DNA from: Streptomyces sp. CB02959
GTDB lineage: Bacteria > Actinomycetota > Actinomycetes > Streptomycetales > Streptomycetaceae
Reading direction: 5' to 3'
NCBI RefSeq assembly: GCF_002803155.1
Contig: NZ_NNBP01000023.1
Coordinates: forward strand, 1-64,000
DNA: 64,000 nucleotides
Shown here: positions 16,365 through 24,686 of the stretch, piece after piece
How the letters are laid out: every line of letters starts with the position of its first letter
How positions within the stretch are numbered: position 1 is the stretch's first letter
Made by a program: the position numbers and the translations under genes
Notes under the pieces: generated by a model
Told to the model about the DNA's origin: nothing
Databases searched by the model: none
Seen by the model: only the letters and a program-made list of their open reading frames with translations

Positions 16365-18035
16365 ATGAGCGAGCGCAACCCGGACAGTTCCGAGCAGCAC
16401 CCCTCCCGCACCGTTCTCCTGCGGGGCGGTGAGGTGCACAGCCCCGCCGATCCCTTCGCCACCGCGATGGTCGTCGAGGGCGACCGGATCGCCTGGGTCG
16501 GCGAGGAGGGCGCCGCCGACTCCTTCGCCGACGGCGTCGACGAGATCGTCCACCTCGACGGTGCGCTGGTCACCCCGGCGTTCACGGACGCACATGTGCA
16601 CACCACGGCCACCGGGCTGGCCCTCACCGGCCTGGACCTCTCCGGCGCCGCCACCCTGGCCGACGCCCTGGACCGGATCCGCCGGTACGCCGCCGGCCGC
16701 CCCGCCGGCGGCGTACTGCTCGGCCACGGCTGGGACGCCAGCGCCTGGCCCGAGGGCCGCCCGCCGTCCCGCACCGAGCTGGACACCGCCGCCGGCGGCC
16801 GTCCCCTCTACCTCACCCGCGTCGACGTGCACTCCGCGGTCGTCACCACCGCCCTGCTCGACCTGGTCCCGGGCATCCGCGAGCGCTCCGGCTTCCACCC
16901 CGACGCGCCGCTCACCGGCGACGCCCACCACGCCGTCCGGGCCGCCGCGTACGCCACCGTCACCCCCGCCCAGCGCGCCGAGGCCCAGGCCGCCGCACTG
17001 GCCCGCGCCGCCTCGCTCGGCATCGGCACCGTTCACGAGTGCGCCGGTCCGGAGATCTCCAGCGAGGACGACTTCACCGCGCTGCTCGCCCGGGCCGCCG
17101 AGGGCACCGGCCCGCGCGTCATCGGCTACTGGGCCGAACTCATCGCATCCGCAAAGGAAGCCGACCGGATCAGGGCGCTCGGTGCGCACGGCGCCGCCGG
17201 CGACCTCTTCGCCGACGGCTCGCTCGGCTCGCACACCGCCCACCTGCACGCCCCCTATGCCGACGCTCCCCCCGGCTGCGCCGCGGGGGCCCACACCGGC
17301 ACCGCCCACCTCGACCGCGACGACGTCGCCGCCCACGTCGCCGCCTGCACCGAAGCCGGTCTCCAGGCCGGTTTCCACGCCATCGGCGACGCCGCCCTGA
17401 CCACCGTCACCGACGGCGTCCGGGCCGCCGCCGACCGGGTCGGCCTGGCCCGCGTCCGAGCCGCCCGGCACCGGGTCGAGCACGCCGAGATGCTCACCGA
17501 CGCCACCGTCACCGCCTTCGCCGACCTGGCCCTCACCGCCTCCGTGCAGCCCGCCTTCGACGCGGCCTGGGGCGGCCCCGACGGGATGTACGCCACCCGC
17601 CTCGGCGCCGACCGGGCCGCCGGCCTCAACCCCTACGCCGCCCTGCTCAAGGCCGGCGTCCCGCTCGCCCTCGGCTCCGACAGCCCGGTCACCCCGCTCG
17701 ACCCCTGGGGCACCCTGCGCGCCGCCGTCTTCCACCGCACCCGCGCCCACGGCATCTCCGCCCGCGCCGCGTTCACCGCCCACACCCGCGGCGGCTGGCG
17801 CGCCATCGGCCGCGACGACGCCGGCGTCCTGGTGCCCGGCGCCCCCGCCGACTACGCGGTCTGGCGGACCGGCGACCTGGTCGTCCAGGCCCCCGACGAG
17901 CGCGTCGAACGCTGGTCGACCGACCCCCGCTCCGGCACCCCGGGCCTGCCCGATCTCACCCCCGGCAACGACCTCCCGCGCTGTCTGCGCACGGTCGTCG
18001 GCGGCCGGACGGTCTTCGACCGGCCGATCGAGTGA
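16365..18035 (+). CDS. YtcJ-like metal-dependent amidohydrolase
   Basis: A 556-aa member of the amidohydrolase superfamily. Landmarks are the N-terminal beta-sandwich, the metal motif DAHVHT (His77, His79), a later HAIGDAAL, the HRVEHAEM motif and the terminal metal Asp in LGSDSPVTP. The C-terminus returns to the sandwich (GAPADYAV). This order defines the YtcJ/NfdA-like exoenzyme group that hydrolyses amide or formamide bonds. The substrate cannot be assigned. No ribosome site is apparent; GACTGT lies just upstream of the ATG, so a short or leaderless transcript is possible. Confidence 0.88.
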   Translation: MSERNPDSSEQHPSRTVLLRGGEVHSPADPFATAMVVEGDRIAWVGEEGAADSFADGVDEIVHLDGALVTPAFTDAHVHTTATGLALTGLDLSGAATLADALDRIRRYAAGRPAGGVLLGHGWDASAWPEGRPPSRTELDTAAGGRPLYLTRVDVHSAVVTTALLDLVPGIRERSGFHPDAPLTGDAHHAVRAAAYATVTPAQRAEAQAAALARAASLGIGTVHECAGPEISSEDDFTALLARAAEGTGPRVIGYWAELIASAKEADRIRALGAHGAAGDLFADGSLGSHTAHLHAPYADAPPGCAAGAHTGTAHLDRDDVAAHVAACTEAGLQAGFHAIGDAALTTVTDGVRAAADRVGLARVRAARHRVEHAEMLTDATVTAFADLALTASVQPAFDAAWGGPDGMYATRLGADRAAGLNPYAALLKAGVPLALGSDSPVTPLDPWGTLRAAVFHRTRAHGISARAAFTAHTRGGWRAIGRDDAGVLVPGAPADYAVWRTGDLVVQAPDERVERWSTDPRSGTPGLPDLTPGNDLPRCLRTVVGGRTVFDRPIE

Positions 18036-18594
18036 CATCGCGGGTGCCGGTGGCGCCGGACCCCGTGCCCGAACCTGCCCGCCCTACCTGGGAAGGCTCG
18101 GCACTGACCTGGGACGACGCGAAAACGACGCAGGCGGAGCGACTGTTGACAGCAGGCGCCGGTCGGCCGGTAGGTTCGGCCGAGTCCACCACAGGACGTC
18201 CGACCGGGAGACCTCCGCGCAGCCGTCGAACGCAGCTGGGCCATGGGGCGGCGAGCCATCCGGCACACCGCCACTGGGAGCCAGGTCCAGCGCCAGGGCG
18301 ATGGCGAGGTCGGTCGGCAGGTGCGACCCGGGTGGGGCCCGGCGCTCAGTAGACAACGGCTCTCGGTCGACCCGCAGCCAGCGGATCCCAGGCCGGCCCG
18401 AAGGGCGCCGGGCCCCGATCCGCACCCCGCACACCCCCCGGCCACGCTCCGGACGCCGGTGCCCCGCGCCGCCCGGCCCGCCCGCCGCCCGGCCCCGCGG
18501 TCCGCGTACGGTCCGCGCACCCCACCCCCGCACCTTCGGCCCTCCGATGTACGGTCAGCTGACAACCGGACGACCTGCAGGAAGGCCCGCGACC
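18036..18594. other. Gene-free region with promoter upstream of lnt
   Basis: 559 bases. A strong consensus-like promoter points right: TTGACA 18146-18151 and TAGGTT 18171-18176 (19-base spacer), followed by about 400 bases of untranslated sequence. A second -10-like TACGGT is at 18550-18555, close to lnt. On the opposite strand a frame over about 18084-18320 has fairly protein-like composition but no credible start. No gene is called. Confidence 0.5.
18146..18176 (+). promoter_or_regulatory. Strong vegetative-type promoter upstream of lnt
   Basis: A perfect TTGACA (18146-18151) and TAGGTT (18171-18176) are separated by 19 bases. It would produce either a leader of about 410 bases for lnt or an independent short RNA. 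Confidence 0.55.
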
Positions 18595-20253
18595 GTGCCA
18601 TCGGGTTCCGACACCACCGCCGCAGCCGAACGCGGCACCGCGCCCGACGGGCCGGCGCCGTCCACCGCGACCGGCGCCGACCGCCCCGGACGGGCCCGCC
18701 GGCTGGCCGCGCTGGCCCGCCGCGAGGCGCTGCGCACCGCCCTCGCGGTCGTCGCGGGTCTCGCCCTCGGCCTCGCCTTCCCGCCCTACGGCCTGTGGCC
18801 GTTGTCCCTGGTCGCGGTGGCCGCGCTGGCGCTGCTGACCCGCGGCCGCCGGGCCCGCCAGGGCGCCTGGACCGGCTTCGCGTTCGGCCTGCCGTTCTTC
18901 CTGCTGCTGCTGAAGTGGCTGCACGTGGTCGGCTGGGACGCGGTGGTGGGCCTGTCCGTCGCCGAGTCGCTGTTCGTCGTGATGCTGGGGGCGGGGCTGG
19001 CGCTCACCTCCCGGCTGCCGGGCTGGCCGCTGTGGGCCGCGTGCCTGTGGGTCGCCCAGGAGTGGGCCAGGGACCGGCTGCCGTTCGGCGGCTTCCCCTG
19101 GGGCCGGCTGGCCTTCGCCAACACCGGTTCGCCGTTCACCCCGCTCGCCGCGCTCGGCGGTGCCCCGCTGGTGACCTTCGCGGTCGCGCTGGCCGGTGCG
19201 CTGCTGGCCGCCTCCGCGGGCGCCCTGTGGGCGATGCGCCGGGGCGGCGGTCAGCGCGCCATGGTGCGGACCCTGGAAGCATTCGGGCTGGCCGCCGCGG
19301 TCACCGTGGCCGGCCTGGCGGTCCCGGTCCCCACCAAGGCCGACGACACCGTCCGGATCGCGGTGGTGCAGGGCAACGTCCAGCAGCCCGGTATGGACTT
19401 CCTGGGCCGCCCGATGAAGATCCTGGACAACCACGCCGCCGCCACCGAGAAGCTCGCCGACGACGTCCGCAACCACCGCGTGCCCAAGCCGGACCTGGTC
19501 ATCTGGCCGGAGAACTCCTCCGACCTGGACCCCTTCCAGTTCCCGCAGGCGTACGACCGGATAGACGAGGCGGTGAAGGCGATCGGCGTGCCGGTCCTCG
19601 TCGGGGCCCTGGTCGACCACCCGACCAAGCCCGGCTACGTCTTCAACGAGGGCATCGTCTGGGACCCCAGGACCGGTCCGGGCGCCTCGTACACCAAGCA
19701 GCACCCGGTGCCGTTCGGCGAGTACGTGCCGTTCCGGGACCAGCTCAGCAAGATCATCACGCGCTTCAAGCGGGTGCCCCGCGACTTCTACCCGGGCGAC
19801 CACACCGGTCTGCTGAAGGTCGGCCCGGCCAAGCTCGGCGACGTCATCTGCTTCGAGGTCGCCTACGACGAGATCGTCCACGACACCGTCCGGTCGGGAG
19901 CCCGCGCGCTGGTCATCCAGACCAACAACGCGACCTACGGGCGCACCGGCCAGCCCGAGCAGCAGCTCGCGATGTCCAGGCTGCGGGCCGTCGAGCACGG
20001 CCGGGCCGTGGTCACCGCGGCCACCAGCGGGATCAGCGCGGTGGTGGCCCCCGACGGGACCGTTACGCACCAGATTCCCGAATTCACCCAGGGCGTGGTC
20101 TCGGCCCGCATCCCTCTGCGCGACGAAACGACGCTGGCCGACCGCGTTGGCGCGGCTCCCGAGTGGGTGCTCGCTATCGTGGGCCTCCTGTCCTGCGGGG
20201 CCGCCGTCATCGCCGGCCGTCGCAGGCGTACGAAGGACGAGAAGGGGCAGTAG
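18595..20253 (+). CDS. lnt: Apolipoprotein N-acyltransferase
   Basis: A 552-aa integral membrane enzyme that N-acylates the lipid-modified cysteine of lipoproteins. The first 245 residues contain the membrane helices, including the conserved PPYGLWPL and LPFGGFPWG segments. The C-terminal nitrilase domain (about 254-500) has the full triad: Glu306 (WPENSS), Lys368 (SYTKQHPVPFGEY) and Cys419 (DVICFE). The GTG at 18595 has GGAAGG nine bases upstream; an ATG at 18547 is an alternative. Its stop shares one base with the next gene's GTG (TAGTG), coupling it to the polyprenol mannosyltransferase, as in the mycobacterial lnt-ppm1 arrangement. Confidence 0.93.
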   Translation: MPSGSDTTAAAERGTAPDGPAPSTATGADRPGRARRLAALARREALRTALAVVAGLALGLAFPPYGLWPLSLVAVAALALLTRGRRARQGAWTGFAFGLPFFLLLLKWLHVVGWDAVVGLSVAESLFVVMLGAGLALTSRLPGWPLWAACLWVAQEWARDRLPFGGFPWGRLAFANTGSPFTPLAALGGAPLVTFAVALAGALLAASAGALWAMRRGGGQRAMVRTLEAFGLAAAVTVAGLAVPVPTKADDTVRIAVVQGNVQQPGMDFLGRPMKILDNHAAATEKLADDVRNHRVPKPDLVIWPENSSDLDPFQFPQAYDRIDEAVKAIGVPVLVGALVDHPTKPGYVFNEGIVWDPRTGPGASYTKQHPVPFGEYVPFRDQLSKIITRFKRVPRDFYPGDHTGLLKVGPAKLGDVICFEVAYDEIVHDTVRSGARALVIQTNNATYGRTGQPEQQLAMSRLRAVEHGRAVVTAATSGISAVVAPDGTVTHQIPEFTQGVVSARIPLRDETTLADRVGAAPEWVLAIVGLLSCGAAVIAGRRRRTKDEKGQ

Positions 20254-21008
20254 TGACAGACGGTCAGCGGCAGTACGGTCCGCTCGGCAGCACGTTGGTG
20301 ATCATTCCGACGTACAACGAGGCGGAGAACATCAAGCCGATCGTCTCGCGGGTTCGGTCGGCCGTCCCCGAGGCGCACGTCCTCATCGCGGACGACAACA
20401 GTCCGGACGGCACCGGCAAACTCGCCGACGAACTCGCCGCCGCGGACGACCAGGTCCACGTCCTGCACCGCAAGGGCAAGGAGGGGCTGGGCGCCGCCTA
20501 CCTCGCCGGCTTCCGCTGGGGCACCGACAACGGCCACGGCGTACTGGTCGAGATGGACGCCGACGGCTCCCACCAGCCCGAGGAACTGCCCCGGCTGCTC
20601 ACCGCCCTCAAGGGCGCCGACCTGGTGCTCGGCTCGCGCTGGGTGCCCGGCGGCCGGGTCGTGAACTGGCCCAAGTACCGCGAGGTCCTCTCCCGCGGCG
20701 GCAGCACCTACTCCCGCGTCATGCTGGACGTCCCGATCCGCGACGTCACCGGCGGCTTCCGCGCCTTCCGGGTGGAGACGCTGCAGGGCCTGGGCCTGGA
20801 CGAGGTGGCCTCCCAGGGCTACTGCTTCCAGGTCGACCTGGCCCGGCGGGCCGTCCAGGCCGGCTACCACGTCGTCGAGGTCCCGATCACCTTCGTCGAC
20901 CGGGAGCTGGGCGACAGCAAGATGAACCGCGACATCGTCGTGGAGGCGCTCTGGCGGATCACGGCCTGGGGTGTCGGTTCCAAGGTGAGCAAGATCCGCG
21001 GCCGCTGA
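20253..21008 (+). CDS. ppm1: Polyprenol-phosphate mannosyltransferase (Ppm)
   Basis: A 251-aa GT2 glycosyltransferase. It has IIPTYNEAEN at the start of the GT-A fold, the DDNSPDGTG loop, and the metal/nucleotide site MDADGSHQPEELP. This is the catalytic domain of dolichol/polyprenol monophosphomannose synthases, transferring mannose from GDP-Man to polyprenol phosphate for protein O-mannosylation and glycolipids. There are no membrane helices; in mycobacteria the membrane part is the fused or neighbouring Lnt. The GTG start overlaps the lnt stop by one base, so the physical coupling to Lnt is preserved here as two genes. Confidence 0.93.
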   Translation: MTDGQRQYGPLGSTLVIIPTYNEAENIKPIVSRVRSAVPEAHVLIADDNSPDGTGKLADELAAADDQVHVLHRKGKEGLGAAYLAGFRWGTDNGHGVLVEMDADGSHQPEELPRLLTALKGADLVLGSRWVPGGRVVNWPKYREVLSRGGSTYSRVMLDVPIRDVTGGFRAFRVETLQGLGLDEVASQGYCFQVDLARRAVQAGYHVVEVPITFVDRELGDSKMNRDIVVEALWRITAWGVGSKVSKIRGR

Positions 21009-21042
21009 CCCCCGGGCGGGCCGGGCCAGGCACACTGGGGGC

Positions 21043-21609
21043 ATGACGTTCGGAGCCACGCCACCGCCGAGTCCCCGCCCGCCTCGTTCGCGCGCCCGCC
21101 GGTTCGTCCCGTTGGGCGTCGCCGCGTGGATGGTGCTGGAGATCTGGCTGTTGACGGTGGTCGCCGGCGCCACCAACGGCCTGACGGTCTTCCTGCTGCT
21201 GCTCGCCGGGGTAGTGGTCGGCGGCGCGGTGATCAAACGGGCCGGCCGCCGTGCCTGGCGCAACCTCACCGGCGCCCTGCAGACCGGCGGCACCCCCGAA
21301 GCACCCCGCGAGACCGGTTCCGCGGGTACCGGCAACACCCTCCCGATGGTCGGCGGGCTGCTGCTGATGGTGCCGGGCCTGCTCTCGGACGTGCTCGGGC
21401 TGCTCTGCCTCTTCCCGCCGACCGGGCGGCTGATCCTGCGCCGCGCCGACAAGCTGCTGACCCGGCCGGGCTTCACCACCGGGTCCTTCGGCGACGCCTA
21501 CCAGCAGGCGCGTATGCACCGCCCGGACGGCAAGGTCGTCCCGGGCGAGGTGATCCACCCCGACGACCCGCCGGCCGCCCGCCGCCAGGACCCGCCGCTC
21601 ACCCGCTGA
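21043..21609 (+). CDS. FxsA family membrane protein
   Basis: A 188-aa protein. Hydrophobic segments lie at about 23-45 (VPLGVAAWMVLEIWLLTVVA), 48-62 and 100-125 (LPMVGGLLLMVPGLLSDVLG). The central GGLLLMVPGLLSD motif and the FPPTGRLILRR that follows are diagnostic of FxsA, known from E. coli as suppressor of phage T7 exclusion by F. The biochemical role is not established. No ribosome site; CACACT sits six bases before the ATG, so it may be leaderless. Confidence 0.88.
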   Translation: MTFGATPPPSPRPPRSRARRFVPLGVAAWMVLEIWLLTVVAGATNGLTVFLLLLAGVVVGGAVIKRAGRRAWRNLTGALQTGGTPEAPRETGSAGTGNTLPMVGGLLLMVPGLLSDVLGLLCLFPPTGRLILRRADKLLTRPGFTTGSFGDAYQQARMHRPDGKVVPGEVIHPDDPPAARRQDPPLTR

Positions 21610-21712
21610 CACCGCGCCGCACCGCTTCCGGCCGGGCGCACTCGGCGTCCGACCGGGAACGGTGCGGCTGTCGGGCGCGGTGACGCATGGCACGCGGTTC
21701 ATGACGCACGGC

Positions 21713-21752
21713 AAGGGCCGGTACCACCGTCAGTACGGTGGTACCGGCCCTT
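21713..21752. terminator. Bidirectional hairpin terminator between fxsA and rbpA
   Basis: A perfect 18-bp stem (21713-21730 with 21735-21752) with a CAGT loop. It separates two convergent genes and can stop both transcripts. Confidence 0.85.
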
Positions 21753-21778
21753 GTGTGCCGCTTGGTTCGGTCCGCAGG

Positions 21779-22156
21779 TCAGGCGGACTTGCGGTTGGTG
21801 TCGCGCGGATGCACGGCGATGTTCATGGTGCCGGAGCGCAGGACGGCCAGCCGCTCGGCCAGCACCTCCTCCAACTCCTCGCGGGTCCGCCGCTCCATGA
21901 GCATGTCCCAGTGCGTACGCGCGGGCTTGCCCTTCTTCTCCTCAGGACCATCCCCATCCACCAGAAGTGAGGGTGCACCGCAAACCTTGCACTCCCACTC
22001 CGGCGGAATCTCGGCCTCAACCGAGAACGGCATCTCAAAACGATGTCCGTTCTCGCATGCGTACTCCACCGCCTGGCGCGGGGCCAGGTCGATGCCGCGG
22101 TCGGTCTCGTAGCTGGTCACCACGAGGCGCGTGCCGCGGAGAGCTCGCTCACTCAT
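21779..22156 (-). CDS. rbpA: RNA polymerase-binding protein RbpA
   Basis: A 125-aa actinobacterial transcription factor that binds RNA polymerase and the principal sigma factor and stabilises open complexes. Recognised by the N-terminal LRGTRLVVTSYETDRGIDL, the zinc-like core YACENGHRFEMPF ... WECKVCG, the basic linker, and the sigma-interaction domain THWDMLMERRTREELEEVL. Length is normal. A SigR-type promoter lies 62-88 bases upstream, which agrees with the known thiol-stress control of rbpA in S. coelicolor. It ends at a strong bidirectional terminator. Confidence 0.97.
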   Translation of the reverse strand: MSERALRGTRLVVTSYETDRGIDLAPRQAVEYACENGHRFEMPFSVEAEIPPEWECKVCGAPSLLVDGDGPEEKKGKPARTHWDMLMERRTREELEEVLAERLAVLRSGTMNIAVHPRDTNRKSA

Positions 22157-22217
22157 GAATCGTGCCTCCCGGGCTTGTCGCCCACAGGACAGGTGTCGCT
22201 GTCGTCGTCATCCGGTC

Positions 22218-22244
22218 AACGTCCGGTCGGCGGTGAAGATTCCC
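22218..22244 (-). promoter_or_regulatory. SigR-type promoter of rbpA
   Basis: On the minus strand GGGAAT (22244-22239) is followed by exactly 18 bases and GTT (22220-22218). This matches the GGGAAT-N18/19-GTT consensus of the disulfide-stress sigma factor SigR. It predicts a 5' leader of about 55 bases. Confidence 0.85.
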
Positions 22245-22421
22245 GTCATCGGGACATACGTCGCCTGCGTCGCCCGTCGTGCCGCCCCTTGTTGTACCCA
22301 CCAACGCCCGGTTTGTCACATCTGGCAGCAGATGTCACCCAGCGCCTCAAGGTGTTGAGCGCGCAGTAACGGTCCGCCTGGTGAGCCAAAGGCGTACACT
22401 ACCGCCCCGCGCCCTCAAGGG

Positions 22422-23777
22422 CTAAATCCGGTCAGGTACCGGATTGCCGGCAGCCGCGATCGCCCGCCGCACCGGCACCCGCGCCAGCAGGACGAACCCG
22501 AGCGCGAAGAACCCCACCAGGGACACGATCGCATCCCGGTAGCTCCCGGTCAGCTGGTACGCCATCCCGAACACCAGCGGCCCCAACCAGCTCACCCCGC
22601 GGTCGCTCATCTCGTACGCGGAAAAATACTCCGCTTCCTTGCCGCGCGGGATCAGATGCGAGAAGAGGGAGCGGGACAGCGCCTGGCTGCCGCCCAGCAC
22701 CAGCCCGATCCCGGCCGCCAGCGCGAAGAACCACACCGGCGCCCGGGCGGGCAGGAAGTACCCCGCGGCGATCGTCAGCGTCCACGCCACCAGCGACCCC
22801 AGGATGGTCCGCCGGGCGCCGTGGGTCCGGGCCAGCCGGCCCATCAGCAGGGCGCCCGCGGCGGCCAGCACCTGCACCAGCAGGACCGCCACGATCAGCG
22901 TGGTCTGGTCCAGCCCCAGCTCCTCGGAGCCGAAGACGGACGCCTGGGTGATCACGGTCTGGATGCCGTCGTTGTAGACGAGGTAGGCGAGGAGGAAGGC
23001 GAGCGTCAGCGGGTGCCGGCGCATGTCGCGCAGGGTCTCCCGCAGCTGGTGCCGGCCCGCGCCGGAACCGGCGCTGCCGCCGGTCGCCGGCCGGTCGCGC
23101 AGCCGCCGCAGCGGGATCAGTGCGAAGCCGCCCCACCACAGCCCCGCCGTCGCCAGGCAGATCCGCACCGCGGTGCCCTCGGAGACCCCGACGGTTTCGT
23201 GCCCGGCGTACAGCGCCAGGTCGACGACGAGGACCAGCGAGCCGGCCGCGTAGCCGAAGGCCCAGCCGCGCGAGGAGACCGCGTCGCGCTCGTCCGGGTC
23301 GGCGATCTGCGGCAGGTAGGAGTTGTAGAGCATCATCGCGACCACGAACGAGGCGTTGGCGACGATCAGCAGCGCGCCGCCCAGCAGATAGCGGTCGCCG
23401 TCCAGGAAGAACAGGCCCGTGGTCGCCGCCGCCCCCGTGTAGGCGCAGCACCCCAGTAGCGGCTTCTTGCGGCCGGTCCGGTCCACCAGCGCCCCGGCCG
23501 CCGGCATCGCCAGCACCGACAGCAGCAGCGACGCCGAGACTGTGTACGCGAAGAACGAGCCCGCCCGGACCGGTAGGCCCAGCGGGTGCACGAAGCCCTC
23601 GGCGTCCGCCGCGGCCTTGGCGACCGAGGTGAGGTACGGGCCGAGGAAGACCGTCAGCACGCTGGTCGAGTAGACGCTGATCGCCCAGTCGTAGAAGTAC
23701 CAGCCGCGCTGCTCCCGGCGGCGCGCGGCCTGCGCCGCCCCCGTCGCGGCCCCGGCCGCCATCTGTGTGCCCTGCAC
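22422..23777 (-). CDS. MFS transporter, Atg22/UMF1-like
   Basis: A 451-aa, 12-helix membrane transporter. The diagnostic start EQRGWYFYDWAISVYST and the later SLFSHLIPRGKEAEYFSAYEM-type loop place it in the UMF1 family related to vacuolar effluxer Atg22. Those yeast proteins export amino acids, and bacterial members are uncharacterised. The GTG at 23777 is the assigned start, with a G-run upstream; ATG at 23762 (Met6) is equally possible. It stands alone between rbpA and the nuclease gene, so the substrate cannot be guessed from context. Confidence 0.85.
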   Translation of the reverse strand: MQGTQMAAGAATGAAQAARRREQRGWYFYDWAISVYSTSVLTVFLGPYLTSVAKAAADAEGFVHPLGLPVRAGSFFAYTVSASLLLSVLAMPAAGALVDRTGRKKPLLGCCAYTGAAATTGLFFLDGDRYLLGGALLIVANASFVVAMMLYNSYLPQIADPDERDAVSSRGWAFGYAAGSLVLVVDLALYAGHETVGVSEGTAVRICLATAGLWWGGFALIPLRRLRDRPATGGSAGSGAGRHQLRETLRDMRRHPLTLAFLLAYLVYNDGIQTVITQASVFGSEELGLDQTTLIVAVLLVQVLAAAGALLMGRLARTHGARRTILGSLVAWTLTIAAGYFLPARAPVWFFALAAGIGLVLGGSQALSRSLFSHLIPRGKEAEYFSAYEMSDRGVSWLGPLVFGMAYQLTGSYRDAIVSLVGFFALGFVLLARVPVRRAIAAAGNPVPDRI

Positions 23778-24686
23778 CCGTACCCCCGTCGTCGGTCCCC
23801 GTCACCGCGCGGCGGACCGGGACCGCGAGGACAGGCGCGCCTGGCCCCGGCGTCCCCGCTCGGCCGGCACCGTGCGCAGCGTCTCCGTGTGGTCGTTTGA
23901 GTCGTGATCACCACTACAGCTCCGAGCGCTGCCATGACAACCCATTGCAAGATCAAATGGGAGGGCTTTGGCGGAATGTGCGCTCCCGTAGGGCACTCCG
24001 AGCCGCTCCCGCGCTCAACTCGCCCCCCTGGTCGTCCCCCTGCGTCCCTGCAAGATCTTGACGATAGGCCGCTCCATGGCCGTCGTCACCTGTGAACAGG
24101 CGCCCTCGCGCGAGGTGTTGTTCCCTGTTTCGTGTTCCTGTTCCGTGGACGTCCCGCCGGTCGGTCGTGCGCCGCGCCCGGCCGTGCGACCCGCCCTCGT
24201 GCCCGGAAGCCGCCGCCACGCTGCTGCCCTTTTCTCCTGCCTGCCACGGTCCCCTGATTAAGGACAACGTCCCGTCGAATCAACGGAGTTCGGTCCGAGG
24301 GGGTGTATCGGCAGGCCGGGGCGCCTGCCCGGGGCAATCCGGGGCCGTGGCGTCGGGACGCTGAGTCGAGCGTGTGCGCGAACTTCGCGGTTCCATTCGC
24401 GCTGGCCAGTCGTCTGAAGGCCGGCACGGGACGCGGGGGGGGGCGGGGAGGGGCCGGAAATCGACGGGGTCCTGAACCGCGCGACCGCGGCCTCCCGTCT
24501 CCTGCGACCGACGGGCCGGCGACCGCTCGTTCGACGGTCCGTGCACCACCCGCTCGACAGCGGGCCGGGGCGACCCCGGTCCCGTTCCGCTGCCGGTACG
24601 GCAGCACGGTGCCGCCACGGGGAGTTGGTGGCTTCGGCAGTCCCCCGCGCCGCCCGGCGCGGGGGCCGACAGGAGAGGCTTGATCG
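23778..24686. other. Gene-free region before the CdtB-like gene
   Basis: About 900 bases without a supported gene. It contains the upstream region of the minus-strand transporter and, near 23940-23960, a CCCATT/AATGGG inverted repeat with a nine-base centre that could be an operator. Short frames here lack starts with ribosome sites and have no coding bias. The last 16 bases hold the AGGAGAGG site of the next gene. Confidence 0.5.

Noticed and set aside
18084..18533. Minus-strand frame upstream of lnt with a partly protein-like segment
   Set aside because: No start with ribosome site and the N-terminal half looks random; kept only as part of the gene-free region.
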